Positions 32,620 to 41,883 of a stretch of 51,599 nt of DNA are shown piece after piece. Source of the stretch: Eubacterium sp. MSJ-13 (GTDB lineage: Bacteria; Bacillota; Clostridia; Lachnospirales; Lachnospiraceae). Each line of letters opens with the position of its first letter. Within the stretch, counting starts at the first letter, position 1. Position numbers and translations under genes: made by a program. The notes below the pieces were generated by a model. That model worked only from the letters and a program-made list of their open reading frames with translations, was not told the origin of the DNA and searched no databases. The DNA lies in the NCBI RefSeq assembly GCF_018918235.1, contig NZ_JAHLQE010000029.1, positions 1-51,599 of the forward strand, given 5' to 3'.

Positions 32620-34281
32620 CTATCTAAACAGCACCGTCTGAAACGGTTTTAAAATTAAATAACCATTTTTAAATTCAACCTCCTGCATATTTTCCCAGAC
32701 AACTTCAATTTCTTCTCTGCCGATTTTTTCTGTAACAGTTTCCGAACTAAAATTAAACCAGCATTGTATAGAAATATCATCAGTATATCTTTTATATGCA
32801 ATCACATTTTCAGAACTTTCAACATGTTCTATATCACCATATATCAGACAATCTCTGTATGCCCCGTTCTGTCTGAAGCTGATCATATCTTTATAAAATG
32901 AATATATACTTTCCTTTTGTGACATCTGTTTTTCTGCATTTATATCCGGGTATTCCTCCGTCATCGCAAGCCAAGGTTCACACTTTGAAAATCCGCCATA
33001 TTTTTCATTATTCCATGGAAATGGTGTTCTCGAATTGTCCCTGCTTCTGAGATTTATCACTTTTAATGCTTCTTTTTCGGACAACCCTTCATCAATTGAA
33101 CGATAATACTGGTCAATGCTTGATATATCATTAAATTCTCCTATATCTTTTCTGTCAAAATTAACCATTCCAAGTTCCTGCCCCTGATAAATAAATGGCG
33201 TTCCCCTGAGAAAGAAATACATTGCTGCCAATGTTTTTACTGCATCAGGATTGTTCTGATTTTCTTTTAAATATTTTGTCGCTGCTCTCGGCTGGTCATG
33301 ATTTTCAATAAAATTTGCTCCCCATCCATATTTTTGCAATGCCATCTGGCTCTCCATGATTTTTTTGTTGAAATCTTTAATCGTCCACGAAATCCTCTTA
33401 AACCATTCACTTCCTGATGCAATATCAAGATCTGCATATCTGAAATCAAAAATCATTGAAAAATATCCGTTATCCCCGATAAATTCATCCAATTCATCAT
33501 ATGAAACACCGGGGGCTTCAGCGACTGTGACACAATCATATCTGTCAAATGTGTTTTCTTTTAATTCATTTAAAAATGTGCCTATCCCCTTTTGATTTCT
33601 TGATGCTTTTGTACATTTTGCAAGACCGTCCGCACCATCCGGTTCTCTGTCAGACCATGTCAAATCTTTTTTTATAAATGTTATTGCATCAATCCGGAAA
33701 CCGGCTATACCTTTGTCAAGCCACCAATTTACCATCTTATATAATTCTTCTCTCAACTCCCTGTTTTCCCAATTCAGATCAGGCTGTTTTTTTCCAAATG
33801 CATGAAAATAATATTCATCTTTGTCAGGTATTTTCTCCCAAACACTGCCACCAAACACCGAACGCCAATTGTTAGGCTCTTTTGCTCCATCTTTAAAGAT
33901 ATAATAATCATGATATTTACTTTCCGGCTCACTCACCGCTTTTTTAAACCACCTGTGTTCATCTGATGTATGGTTTATAACCAAATCAAGAATTATTTTT
34001 ATTCCGTATTCTTTAGCTTTTTTTATAAGTTCGTCCATATCCTCCATAGAGCCAAACTCAGCAGCAATCTGCTTATAATCTGATATATCATATCCGTTAT
34101 CGTCCATAGGGGACTGATAACAAGGACATATCCACAACATTGTTATTCCAAGTCCTTTTAAATAATCAAGTTTTGAAATAATTCCACGCAGATCTCCGAT
34201 TCCATCACCGTTACCATCACAAAAACTTTTTGGATAAATCTGATAAACAACTTCTTCCTGCCACCATTTCTTTTCTCTCAT
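32620..34281 (-). CDS. GH13 alpha-glucosidase (oligo-1,6-glucosidase / trehalose-6-phosphate hydrolase group)
   Basis: A 553-residue cytoplasmic glycoside hydrolase with the full GH13 barrel: VVYQIYPKSFCDGNGDGIGD start, DLVINHTS, nucleophile D198 (GFRIDAIT), acid/base E255 (TVAEAPGVS) and third carboxylate D329 (FIENHDQPR), then a C-terminal beta domain. It would hydrolyse the phosphorylated (or free) alpha-glucoside brought in by the PTS encoded next. The choice between trehalose-6-phosphate, isomaltose/oligo-1,6 and sucrose-type substrates cannot be made from motifs alone; the PTS partner favours a 6-phosphate. The ATG overlaps the HAD stop codon (TAATG), so translation is coupled. Confidence 0.92.
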   Translation of the reverse strand: MREKKWWQEEVVYQIYPKSFCDGNGDGIGDLRGIISKLDYLKGLGITMLWICPCYQSPMDDNGYDISDYKQIAAEFGSMEDMDELIKKAKEYGIKIILDLVINHTSDEHRWFKKAVSEPESKYHDYYIFKDGAKEPNNWRSVFGGSVWEKIPDKDEYYFHAFGKKQPDLNWENRELREELYKMVNWWLDKGIAGFRIDAITFIKKDLTWSDREPDGADGLAKCTKASRNQKGIGTFLNELKENTFDRYDCVTVAEAPGVSYDELDEFIGDNGYFSMIFDFRYADLDIASGSEWFKRISWTIKDFNKKIMESQMALQKYGWGANFIENHDQPRAATKYLKENQNNPDAVKTLAAMYFFLRGTPFIYQGQELGMVNFDRKDIGEFNDISSIDQYYRSIDEGLSEKEALKVINLRSRDNSRTPFPWNNEKYGGFSKCEPWLAMTEEYPDINAEKQMSQKESIYSFYKDMISFRQNGAYRDCLIYGDIEHVESSENVIAYKRYTDDISIQCWFNFSSETVTEKIGREEIEVVWENMQEVEFKNGYLILKPFQTVLFR

Positions 34282-35132
34282 TATTCCTCACACTCCTTTA
34301 TCAATTTCCTGTTTACAAGTTCTTTATAAATTCCATCTTCCTTAACAGAACCGCAGACTGCATCAGCCGCACTTTGCGTTTTAGAACTGCTGTCCTTCAT
34401 TGCAATTCCTGTTCCCGTTGCTTCAAACATTGTAATATCGTTTTCGCCATCTCCAAAACTCATACTTTCATTCTTTTTAATACCAAGAAATTCGTTCAAA
34501 AAATTTATTGCACTTCCCTTGTCACAATCAAGAGGTGTACACTCAAGCAGCCATTCCGTATCAATCTTTATAAACTGAACAACATTGCATCTGCCTTCCA
34601 ATTCTTCTTTCAATTCAGCAAATGTATCCCTATCATCTACCAGACACATCTTAAATACATCTTCACCATAAGGTTCAAAACTTTTTATGTTATTTTCATA
34701 CAAAAATCTGTTTGCACTCATAACATTCTCTTTTTCTTTTTGTGAAAGCTGCATTGTTTTCTGATTAAATGAATTTTTATGTATTTTAGCAGCCCACTCA
34801 TTCATATAAACATTGTCCTTAGTTTCAATCGTCATTCCTTTAAGCTGTTTTCGCTCAATCTTATCAAGCATATTTAAGACAAGTGAAACAGGTAAAACAT
34901 TTTCTTTAAGAAGTTTATCCTTAAATGTTACACAACATCCTCCGCCATATATTAAACCGTCTGTTTTAAGATTAAATATATCCTGCTGAATACTTCCGAC
35001 ATTTCTTCCGGTACACACAACCGTGAATATGCCATTTTTTTTACATTCATTTATCATATACTTTGTCTTTTCTGATACGCCTGAATTTTCATCTCTTAAT
35101 GTTCCGTCAATATCAAAATATATAATTTTCAT
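34281..35132 (-). CDS. Cof-type HAD-IIB phosphatase
   Basis: A 283-residue cytoplasmic hydrolase. Motif I is IIYFDIDGTLRD (nucleophile in DIDGT), motif II VVCTGRN, and motifs III/IV LDCDKGSAINFL and FGDGENDITMFEATG; a large C2-type cap lies between. Such enzymes dephosphorylate sugar phosphates and prevent their build-up. It is first in the operon with the GH13 enzyme and PTS permease, whose product would be a hexose phosphate. The leader upstream contains a perfect terminator-like hairpin and a possible RpiR box. Confidence 0.92.
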   Translation of the reverse strand: MKIIYFDIDGTLRDENSGVSEKTKYMINECKKNGIFTVVCTGRNVGSIQQDIFNLKTDGLIYGGGCCVTFKDKLLKENVLPVSLVLNMLDKIERKQLKGMTIETKDNVYMNEWAAKIHKNSFNQKTMQLSQKEKENVMSANRFLYENNIKSFEPYGEDVFKMCLVDDRDTFAELKEELEGRCNVVQFIKIDTEWLLECTPLDCDKGSAINFLNEFLGIKKNESMSFGDGENDITMFEATGTGIAMKDSSSKTQSAADAVCGSVKEDGIYKELVNRKLIKECEE

Positions 35133-35192
35133 ACCGTCTGTTCACTCCTTTATTTGCTGTCTTTATTTTATCTGAGGTCATAGTAGCAAAAT

Positions 35193-35224
35193 AAAAGAGG
35201 CAATTCAATAAAATTGCCTCTTTT
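35193..35224. terminator. Bidirectional terminator / possible attenuator
   Basis: AAAAGAGGCAATT (35193-35205) pairs perfectly with AATTGCCTCTTTT (35212-35224), loop 6 nt. It lies between the stop of the first RpiR gene and the HAD-GH13-PTS operon. It may simply end the regulator transcript, or act as an attenuator if that operon's promoter is the upstream TTGAAC...TTTAAA. Confidence 0.85.
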
Positions 35225-35252
35225 AAAAAGTATGTGCATATTTTGTTCAATA

Positions 35253-35267
35253 TTTCATTTTTTGAAA
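35253..35267. promoter_or_regulatory. Candidate RpiR-type operator
   Basis: TTTCA-TTTTT-TGAAA is a perfect dyad of the form often bound by MurR/RpiR regulators. It is just upstream (minus strand) of a possible promoter for the sugar operon. Confidence 0.45.
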
Positions 35268-35273
35268 CTTTGT

Positions 35274-36041
35274 TCACACTTGTTTTGCTGCCAGATAATT
35301 TCTATATGCAATATAAAACAGTTCAATAAGAATAAAATATGGCGTAGACGATTCATATTCACCATAGTTTTTAATATTCATGCTGACCGACTCTATATAC
35401 AGATTTTCCGTACAGCAGGTCGACAGCGTATTATTGCTCATCCTTGTAACTGATACAACAAATGCTCCTTTAATGCTAAGTTTTTTAGCAAGATTTATCA
35501 TATATTCCAATTCTCCCGATAAAGAAAACAGAAATACAACATCATTTTTGTTTATGTTTTTTTCTATGGCATTTACCATATCATGTCCATGCAGATTTAT
35601 AAATGTTTTATGCGGCAGAAAAATGCGTTTCATTTCACTTGCGGCATGAGCCTGTGAAGAACCACTTCCATAGACGATTATACGCTCTGCATTATATAAA
35701 GCATCAAATATTTTTGTATAATCATGCTTTTTAAAATCATCTATCATCTTGTGGTAACTCCCAGTCATTCTGTTTATCGTATCATCTTCACTATGCCCTG
35801 TATCATGTTCTTCCATCTGAACCATCGCCTTTAATTCCTTAAAACCTGACAGACCGAGATGTTTCGCAAATCGAACCATCATAGTTTTTGATACTCCGCA
35901 GTTCTTAGCAATATTGTCAATCGGACAATTACAAAACTCTTTTTTATGCTCATAAAAATATTGACAAATATAACGCTCATTTTCACTTAAATCTTTATAT
36001 TTTAAATTGATCAGTTCCTCAATCCTCATATAATACCTCAA
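35274..36041 (-). CDS. MurR/RpiR-family regulator (SIS domain), first copy
   Basis: A 255-residue sugar-phosphate-responsive regulator: an N-terminal RpiR helix-turn-helix (1-75; IDNIAKNCGVSKTMMVRFAKHLGLSGFKELK) and a C-terminal SIS domain (about 105-240; IIVYGSGSSQAHAASEMK, VVFLFSLSGELEYMINLAKK). It is the last gene before the HAD-GH13-PTS operon and very probably controls it by sensing a sugar phosphate. A second, diverged RpiR gene lies directly upstream, 49 bp away, suggesting co-transcription. The ribosome site GAGG precedes the ATG. Confidence 0.93.
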   Translation of the reverse strand: MRYYMRIEELINLKYKDLSENERYICQYFYEHKKEFCNCPIDNIAKNCGVSKTMMVRFAKHLGLSGFKELKAMVQMEEHDTGHSEDDTINRMTGSYHKMIDDFKKHDYTKIFDALYNAERIIVYGSGSSQAHAASEMKRIFLPHKTFINLHGHDMVNAIEKNINKNDVVFLFSLSGELEYMINLAKKLSIKGAFVVSVTRMSNNTLSTCCTENLYIESVSMNIKNYGEYESSTPYFILIELFYIAYRNYLAAKQV

Positions 36042-36090
36042 TCCTTATCCATACACTTAAAATCATTTCCGGCACTAATACAACGAATAA

Positions 36091-36858
36091 TTAATTTTTC
36101 GTTGTACTGGTTTTGTTTTCTTTTAATTCCAGATATTTAGCTGACAATATATCAAGCAATATATAAAATGCCGTAATCATCTCATATGAATCCTGTTCAT
36201 CTTTACTTAACAGTTTTGTTCCTACATAGAGATTATTTTCGGTTATCCTTGCAAGTGAATTGTTATTCCACCTTGTAACAGAAAGCGTGTGAATTTTCGT
36301 TTCACATACCATCCCCATAATGTCAAGCACTTCCTTATTTTCTCCTGACAGGGAAATAGCAATAAACAGGTCTTTATCTGAAAATTTTTTGGCAGCAAAC
36401 TCTATCTCACCATAATCAAACAGATCAACGCACCATTTTCCCATTATAAGAAAAATGCGTTTAAATTCCTCAGCAATAGCTTTCTGCTCATTTCCTGTTC
36501 CATAGAGATATATTGTATCTGCCATATAAATCTGCCCGCATATCTCGTTATAATCATATTTTTTGATAGTTTCTATCATATTATGATAATCTTTTGCAAC
36601 AGATTCCATATCAACCCGGCTCTTTGCCGTCATATCCATTTCCTGTTTTAATACAATCTGAAATTCCATATAAGATGACATTCCAAGTTTTTTTATAAGC
36701 CTTATAAGAGTAGCTCTCGATACTCCCAACAGCTTTGCTGTTTCCGTACTGTTTTTCTGTTGAATGTCATTTTTATTCTGCCTTATTTTCCGGACTGCAT
36801 TTTTTTCTGTTTCTGTTAAATATAAATAATTCATATCTACCATTCTGCTAAAATTCAT
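36091..36858 (-). CDS. MurR/RpiR-family regulator (SIS domain), second copy
   Basis: A 255-residue paralogue of the neighbouring regulator with the same layout: RpiR helix-turn-helix (TAKLLGVSRATLIRLIKKLGMSSYMEFQ) and SIS domain (TIYLYGTGNEQKAIAEEFKR, LFIAISLSGENKEVLDIMG). The SIS serine/threonine contact region differs (GTGNE against GSGSS), so the two probably sense different sugars or form a heteromer. Tandem RpiR genes next to one PTS operon are uncommon enough to note. The ribosome site GAGG precedes the ATG. Confidence 0.92.
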   Translation of the reverse strand: MNFSRMVDMNYLYLTETEKNAVRKIRQNKNDIQQKNSTETAKLLGVSRATLIRLIKKLGMSSYMEFQIVLKQEMDMTAKSRVDMESVAKDYHNMIETIKKYDYNEICGQIYMADTIYLYGTGNEQKAIAEEFKRIFLIMGKWCVDLFDYGEIEFAAKKFSDKDLFIAISLSGENKEVLDIMGMVCETKIHTLSVTRWNNNSLARITENNLYVGTKLLSKDEQDSYEMITAFYILLDILSAKYLELKENKTSTTKN

Positions 36859-36953
36859 CTTTCCTCACTCCATATCTATAATCACTTTTATTGTACCATA
36901 AATCTGCACATACTTATAATAAAATATTATTCCTATAAAAACACAGAAACAAT

Positions 36954-37001
36954 AAAGAGAAATGACAGTACATAAATAAATCTGAACTATCATTTCTCTT
37001 T
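36954..37001. terminator. Terminator after the ABC exporter operon
   Basis: AAAGAGAAATGA (36954-36965) pairs perfectly with TCATTTCTCTTT (36990-37001); T-rich on both strands. It ends the MarR-ABC-ABC transcript. Confidence 0.8.
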
Positions 37002-37036
37002 TTATATCAATCAATATTAGTGATAATAAAACTTCC

Positions 37037-38890
37037 CTACGCCACAACATCCTCAAACTGTGAGTTGTAAAGATTTGCATAAAATCCGTTTGCCGCAAGA
37101 AGTTCATCATGATTTCCCTGCTCTATTATATCTCCGTCTTTCATGACAAGTATAAGGTCGGCATCACGGATTGTTGAAAGCCTGTGTGCTATTACAAAAC
37201 TTGTGCGTCCTTTCATAAGATTATCCATTGCTTTCTGTATCTCTATCTCAGTTCTTGTGTCAACCGAAGATGTTGCTTCGTCAAGGATAAGTATCTTATT
37301 GTCCGCAAGAATGGCTCTCGCTATCGTTAGAAGCTGCTTCTGTCCCTGTGACACATTGCTCGCATCCTCGTTAAGTTCCATCTGGTAACCGCCCGGAAGT
37401 GTCTGAATAAAGTGATGCGCCCTCGCCGCTTTTGCCGCTGCGATTACTTCCTCGTCTGTCGCATCAAGTCTTCCGTAACGGATATTTTCCATTATCGTTC
37501 CCTTAAAAAGCCATGTGTCCTGAAGCACCATTCCAAATGCGTCACGGAGTTCACGCCTGTTAAAGTCTTTTATATTGCTGCCGTTTAATTTTATCGCACC
37601 GCTGTTTACATCGTAGAAACGCATGAGAAGTTTTACCATAGTTGTCTTTCCTGCACCGGTAGGTCCTACAATCGCTATCTTTTGTCCCGGTTTTACCTTT
37701 GCACTAAAATCGTTAATAATTATCTGCTCAGGATTGTAACCGAAATGAACATTCTCAAATGTGACCTCGCCTGTTACTTTTGAAATGTCGGCAGGATTTT
37801 CTACTATCTGCTGTTCTTCCTCCTCGTCAAGAAATTCAAAAACTCTCTCAGATGCAGCAGACATTGACTGAACCATGTTTATTACCTGTGCTATCTGCTG
37901 TATCGGCTGTGTGAAGTTCTTTACATACTGTATAAACGCCTGTATATCACCTATCGTAATTACATTTTTTATCGCAAGCATACCACCCACAAGTGCAACT
38001 GACGCATATCCCAAGTTTCCGACAAACATCATTATAGGCTGCATCATTCCTGAGAGGAACTGCGATTTCCATGCTGAGTCATACAAAATCTTGTTTGTTT
38101 TTTCAAATTCCTCAATAGTATCTTTTTCACGGTTAAATGCTTTTATTACAAGATGACCGCCGTAAACCTCCTCGACCTGACCGTTTATGTGACCGAGATA
38201 CTCCTGCTGTGCACGGAAGAATTTTTGTGATTTCTTTGTCACAAGGCTTATAAGTGCAAGTGATATAGGAAGTATGATAAGTGCGATAAGTGTCATAAGT
38301 GGCGAAATACTGAGCATCATTACAAGGACACCGATAAGCGTTGCAACAGATGTGATTATCGTTGTTATGCTTTGGTTAAGTCCCTGTCCAAGCGTATCTA
38401 CATCATTTGTAATGCGTGATAACACCTCACCGTAAGTGCGGCTTTCAAAATATTTCATCGGCATCCTGTTTATCTTCTCAGATATTTCCTGACGAAGTTT
38501 ATAGCATACTTTCTGCGTGATGCCCGTCATTATCCAGCCCTGAATAAAGCTAAACAAAGCACTGCAAAGATAAAGACCAAGTACAACAAGAAGTATGCGT
38601 CCTATCCTGTCAAAATCAATGCTTCCCGTCCCGCTTATCTTTGCCATAAGTCCCTCAGATAATGCTGTTGTCGCTTTACCTAATATCTTTGGTCCCGCTA
38701 CCGTAAAGACTGTTGAGCAGGCTGCACAAAACATTACGACAAATATTCCTGCCTTATATTTTGCGATATATTTTACAAGTGTTTTTAATGACTTCTTGAG
38801 GTTCTTAGGCTTTTCGCCCGGCTGCATACCTCTGCCCATAGGCCCTCTCCTGCGTGGCTGTGGCTTTTTAAAATGTTCCTCATTACTCAT
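37037..38890 (-). CDS. ABC exporter half-transporter (heterodimer partner, catalytic site intact)
   Basis: A 617-residue fused membrane-ATPase subunit. An Arg/Pro-rich N-terminus (KKPQPRRRGPMGRG) precedes six helices (about 45-340) and an ATPase domain with Walker A GPTGAGKTT, signature NVSQGQKQLL (SQGQ instead of SGGQ), Walker B ILILDEATSSVD with the catalytic glutamate, and the H-loop IAHRLST. ATG at 38890 was chosen because GAGGTG lies upstream and it overlaps the stop of the previous gene (ATGAGTAA); an open frame 33 codons longer lacks these. With the 38883-41204 gene it forms a heterodimeric multidrug exporter under MarR control. Confidence 0.93.
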   Translation of the reverse strand: MSNEEHFKKPQPRRRGPMGRGMQPGEKPKNLKKSLKTLVKYIAKYKAGIFVVMFCAACSTVFTVAGPKILGKATTALSEGLMAKISGTGSIDFDRIGRILLVVLGLYLCSALFSFIQGWIMTGITQKVCYKLRQEISEKINRMPMKYFESRTYGEVLSRITNDVDTLGQGLNQSITTIITSVATLIGVLVMMLSISPLMTLIALIILPISLALISLVTKKSQKFFRAQQEYLGHINGQVEEVYGGHLVIKAFNREKDTIEEFEKTNKILYDSAWKSQFLSGMMQPIMMFVGNLGYASVALVGGMLAIKNVITIGDIQAFIQYVKNFTQPIQQIAQVINMVQSMSAASERVFEFLDEEEEQQIVENPADISKVTGEVTFENVHFGYNPEQIIINDFSAKVKPGQKIAIVGPTGAGKTTMVKLLMRFYDVNSGAIKLNGSNIKDFNRRELRDAFGMVLQDTWLFKGTIMENIRYGRLDATDEEVIAAAKAARAHHFIQTLPGGYQMELNEDASNVSQGQKQLLTIARAILADNKILILDEATSSVDTRTEIEIQKAMDNLMKGRTSFVIAHRLSTIRDADLILVMKDGDIIEQGNHDELLAANGFYANLYNSQFEDVVA

Positions 38891-41204
38891 TGTCTGACAC
38901 CTCACTTTCATCCATGCCAAGCTCTTTAGCTGACAACTGGGATTTTGCGATTTCACGATACACATCACAGTTTTTAAGAAGCTGTTCATGTGTGCCTTTT
39001 CCGACTACTTTTCCATCATCGAGAACAAGTATCTGCTCTGCATGTAATATTGTACTTATCCTCTGTGCAACTATGATAACCGTACTGTCCTTTACATTTT
39101 CAGATAATGCTTTTCTAAGTGCCGCGTCTGTCTTTAAGTCAAGTGCTGAAAAGCTGTCATCAAATATAAATATCTTTGGATTTTTGGCTATTGCCCTCGC
39201 TATTGCAAGACGCTGTTTCTGACCCCCGGAAACATTACTTCCGCCCTGTGCTATTGAACTCTCATATTTATCATCTTTTGCTTCGATAAATTCTGTTGCC
39301 TGTGCTATCTCGGCAGCCTTTTTTATCTCTTCATCAGTCGCATCATCATTTCCAAAACGGAGATTTGAAGCTATAGTTCCTGAGAAAAGAACTCCTTTCT
39401 GAGGTACAAAACCGATTTCTTCCCTGAGATCTGACATTGAAATATTTCTTATGTCTTTTCCGTCAAGCAATATCTTTCCATCCGAAACATCATATAATCT
39501 CGGAATAAGATTTACCAATGTTGATTTGCCGCATCCTGTACTGCCTATGATAGCTGTTGTTTCGCCCGGCTTTGCAACAAAATCAATATCGTGGAGTACA
39601 TCTTCCTCTGCTCCCGGATATTTGAAGTTTACATGTTCAAATGATATTACACCGTCATGGCTTGTAAGTTTTTCGGGCTCGTCAATATCTTTAATAGAAG
39701 ATTCTGTGCGTACAACCTCGTCAATACGCTCTGCTGCGACAGCCGCACGAGGAAGCATTATCGACATCATCGTAAGCATAAGGAATGACATGACTATCAT
39801 CATCGCATATGTTATAAATGCAGTCATAGCACCGACCTGCATATTTCCGCCGTCAATCTTTTTAGCACCAAACCACACGATACCGACCGTAAGTATATTC
39901 ATTATCATCATCATGCCCGGCATCATAAATGTCATAACCCTGTTTGTAAAAAGCATTGTTTTTGTGAGGTCTTTATTTGCCACATCAAATCTTTCCTCTT
40001 CTTTTTTCTCCCTGCCGAATGCACGGATAACTGAAAGTCCCGTAAGGATTTCTCTTGAAACAAGGTTGATATTGTCGACCAGCTTCTGCATAAGTTTAAA
40101 CTTAGGCATGGCGGCTGACATAAGTATCATCACATATCCGAGTATCACGATTATCGCAAGCACGATTATCCATCCCATGCCTGCCCCTGTCTGCATAACC
40201 TTTAACACACCACCTATTCCAAGAATAGGTGCATATGCAACCATTCTTAAGAGCATGACTGATACCATCTGTATCTGCTGAATATCATTTGTACTTCTCG
40301 TGATAAGTGATGCCGTTGAAAACTTATCCATCTCGGCATTTGAAAATCCGACAACATTTTTAAATACTTTTTCCCTGAGTGTCATACCGATTCCAGCTCC
40401 GACTCTTGAAGCAAAGAAACCGACAAGCACCGTCACAACACCCATGAGAAGTGCCATTCCAAGCATCTTTAATCCCGCAAACAAAAGGTATGATTTCTGA
40501 ATATGGTCAACATCGATGCCTGCCGCCTTATCACAGGAAACCGCATAGGCAACACCCATCGACTTAACAAGAGAACTTCCCATAGCATCTATGGTATCAC
40601 TCATCTTATCTCTCATAGACAAAATGCTCTTTTTATCCATCTGACCGTTCTGCATCATTCCGACAAAAAGCGGTCTTGCATCAACACAGTCAACCTTGAC
40701 TTTGTTTCCGTCATCATCCTCTTTTTCCTGTTTGAAGCTCTTAAGCTTAACACCGAGCGACTTGCCAAGCTGCTCGACGCTCATATTTTCAAGTTCAGAC
40801 TCTTTCTTACCCATCTGACTTGCAATAGTCTTTTTAAAACTGCTGACCTCTAAAGTGCTCATCTGATAATTCATGATAAGCGGCAAGGTAAGTTTTTCGT
40901 CAGCCTCATCAAGTTCCCTATCTGACTTATCCTTAAGTTTATAAAACTTCCCATCTGCCTTATACAGACCTTTCCACAAATCTGCTTCATCATCCGTCAT
41001 AATAAACTGTACCGTCTCAAACTCACTCTTTGTAAGTTTCTCAGGCACGATATGTTCAACACCGCTGTTCTGAATACCCACATCGATAATATCAGATGTG
41101 TAAGACGGAAGCGACAGATCACACCACGCCTGCACAAACAGCAGAGCAATAATGATAATAACCGTCCTCCAGTACGGAAGCATGTTTTTGAATATTTTAC
41201 CCAT
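38883..41204 (-). CDS. ABC exporter half-transporter with large extracellular insertion
   Basis: A 773-residue subunit, about 170 residues longer than usual. Between helices 1 and 2 (about residues 45-215) lies a charged soluble domain (for example FKKTIASQMGKKESELENMS) that would face outward. The ATPase domain has Walker A GSTGCGKST, an ideal signature NVSGGQKQRL, but Walker B IFIFDDSFSALD with D in place of the catalytic E. A degenerate site paired with an intact partner (next gene) is the known design of heterodimeric exporters such as LmrCD or TM287/288. The two genes overlap by 8 bp. The insertion resembles the type found in a subgroup of Clostridia exporters; its role is unknown. Confidence 0.92.
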   Translation of the reverse strand: MGKIFKNMLPYWRTVIIIIALLFVQAWCDLSLPSYTSDIIDVGIQNSGVEHIVPEKLTKSEFETVQFIMTDDEADLWKGLYKADGKFYKLKDKSDRELDEADEKLTLPLIMNYQMSTLEVSSFKKTIASQMGKKESELENMSVEQLGKSLGVKLKSFKQEKEDDDGNKVKVDCVDARPLFVGMMQNGQMDKKSILSMRDKMSDTIDAMGSSLVKSMGVAYAVSCDKAAGIDVDHIQKSYLLFAGLKMLGMALLMGVVTVLVGFFASRVGAGIGMTLREKVFKNVVGFSNAEMDKFSTASLITRSTNDIQQIQMVSVMLLRMVAYAPILGIGGVLKVMQTGAGMGWIIVLAIIVILGYVMILMSAAMPKFKLMQKLVDNINLVSREILTGLSVIRAFGREKKEEERFDVANKDLTKTMLFTNRVMTFMMPGMMMIMNILTVGIVWFGAKKIDGGNMQVGAMTAFITYAMMIVMSFLMLTMMSIMLPRAAVAAERIDEVVRTESSIKDIDEPEKLTSHDGVISFEHVNFKYPGAEEDVLHDIDFVAKPGETTAIIGSTGCGKSTLVNLIPRLYDVSDGKILLDGKDIRNISMSDLREEIGFVPQKGVLFSGTIASNLRFGNDDATDEEIKKAAEIAQATEFIEAKDDKYESSIAQGGSNVSGGQKQRLAIARAIAKNPKIFIFDDSFSALDLKTDAALRKALSENVKDSTVIIVAQRISTILHAEQILVLDDGKVVGKGTHEQLLKNCDVYREIAKSQLSAKELGMDESEVSDNE

Positions 41205-41239
41205 ATTGCATTTCCTCTCTATCTTTTTAATTTTCAGTT

Positions 41240-41689
41240 TTATTTCTTGACTTTCCTGATCTCAATCTCCTTCTGAGCAATATCATATATATTATTCAGA
41301 TATGCTATAAGTTGTGAAAGTTCATTCCCATCAAGTTTTGACAAAACTGCCTCTCCGAAATCATGCATATTTTCCCTGACTATCTGCATAACTTCCCTGC
41401 CCTTGTCCGTCATCTCAACATAGGTATTTCTCCTGTCGTTTTTATTTATAGTCCTTTCAACATACCCTTTGTCCTCAAGACCTCTGATAGTTCTTGATAT
41501 TGCAGACGGAAGTACATTTGTCTTTTTGGCAAGTTCAGAAACCGTTATCTTTCCATCCTCGCCCTTATCCACAATATTTCGCATCGCCCAAAAATCAGCA
41601 CCGCTGACATTCGGCATCATATCTCCAAGTCTCAGTTTATGAAACTGATGCATAGCCTTAAAAAGTTCTTCAAATTTATCATTCATCAT
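41240..41689 (-). CDS. MarR-family regulator of the ABC exporter operon
   Basis: A 149-residue winged-helix regulator with the core ITVSELAKKTNVLPSAISRT, RGLEDKGYVERTINKNDRRN and the wing TYVEMTDKGREV. It is first in the operon MarR-ABC-ABC (35 bp to the next gene). Start 41689 or, one codon later, 41686, which is better spaced from GAGGTG. The promoter region holds a striking set of TAACATTGT boxes and a 12-bp dyad, its likely operators. It presumably represses the exporter until a drug-like ligand binds. Confidence 0.93.
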   Translation of the reverse strand: MMNDKFEELFKAMHQFHKLRLGDMMPNVSGADFWAMRNIVDKGEDGKITVSELAKKTNVLPSAISRTIRGLEDKGYVERTINKNDRRNTYVEMTDKGREVMQIVRENMHDFGEAVLSKLDGNELSQLIAYLNNIYDIAQKEIEIRKVKK

Positions 41690-41755
41690 CTCACCTCACA
41701 AAAAATCATTATATTGCAAAACACTTATAATGTAATGCTGACAACATGTAAAATA

Positions 41756-41829
41756 TAACATTGTATATCATGTAACATACACAATATTTAACATTGTTAT
41801 ATATTGTGTATGTGAAATAATAACATTGT
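41756..41829. promoter_or_regulatory. MarR operator cluster
   Basis: TAACATTGT occurs at 41756-41764, 41789-41797 and 41821-41829. A perfect 12-bp inverted repeat, CATACACAATAT (41776-41787) and ATATTGTGTATG (41801-41812), surrounds the middle box. All lie at or just downstream of the -10 of the marR promoter. Confidence 0.65.
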
Positions 41830-41845
41830 AATCAAAAAATGTCAA
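41817..41845 (-). promoter_or_regulatory. Promoter of the MarR-ABC operon
   Basis: On the minus strand TTGACA (41845-41840), 17-bp spacer, TATTAT (41822-41817). The operator boxes overlap and follow the -10. Confidence 0.75.
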
Positions 41846-41883
41846 CTACAAATTCATCATTTCCACAGACAGAAATATTATTG

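Noticed and set aside
36865-37110. 81-codon minus-strand open frame beyond the ABC exporter gene
   Set aside because: It overlaps the end of the ABC gene in another frame and crosses a strong terminator hairpin.
40503-40853. 116-codon plus-strand open frame and many like it opposite large genes
   Set aside because: Shadows of the ABC exporter and other well-supported genes; no independent evidence.
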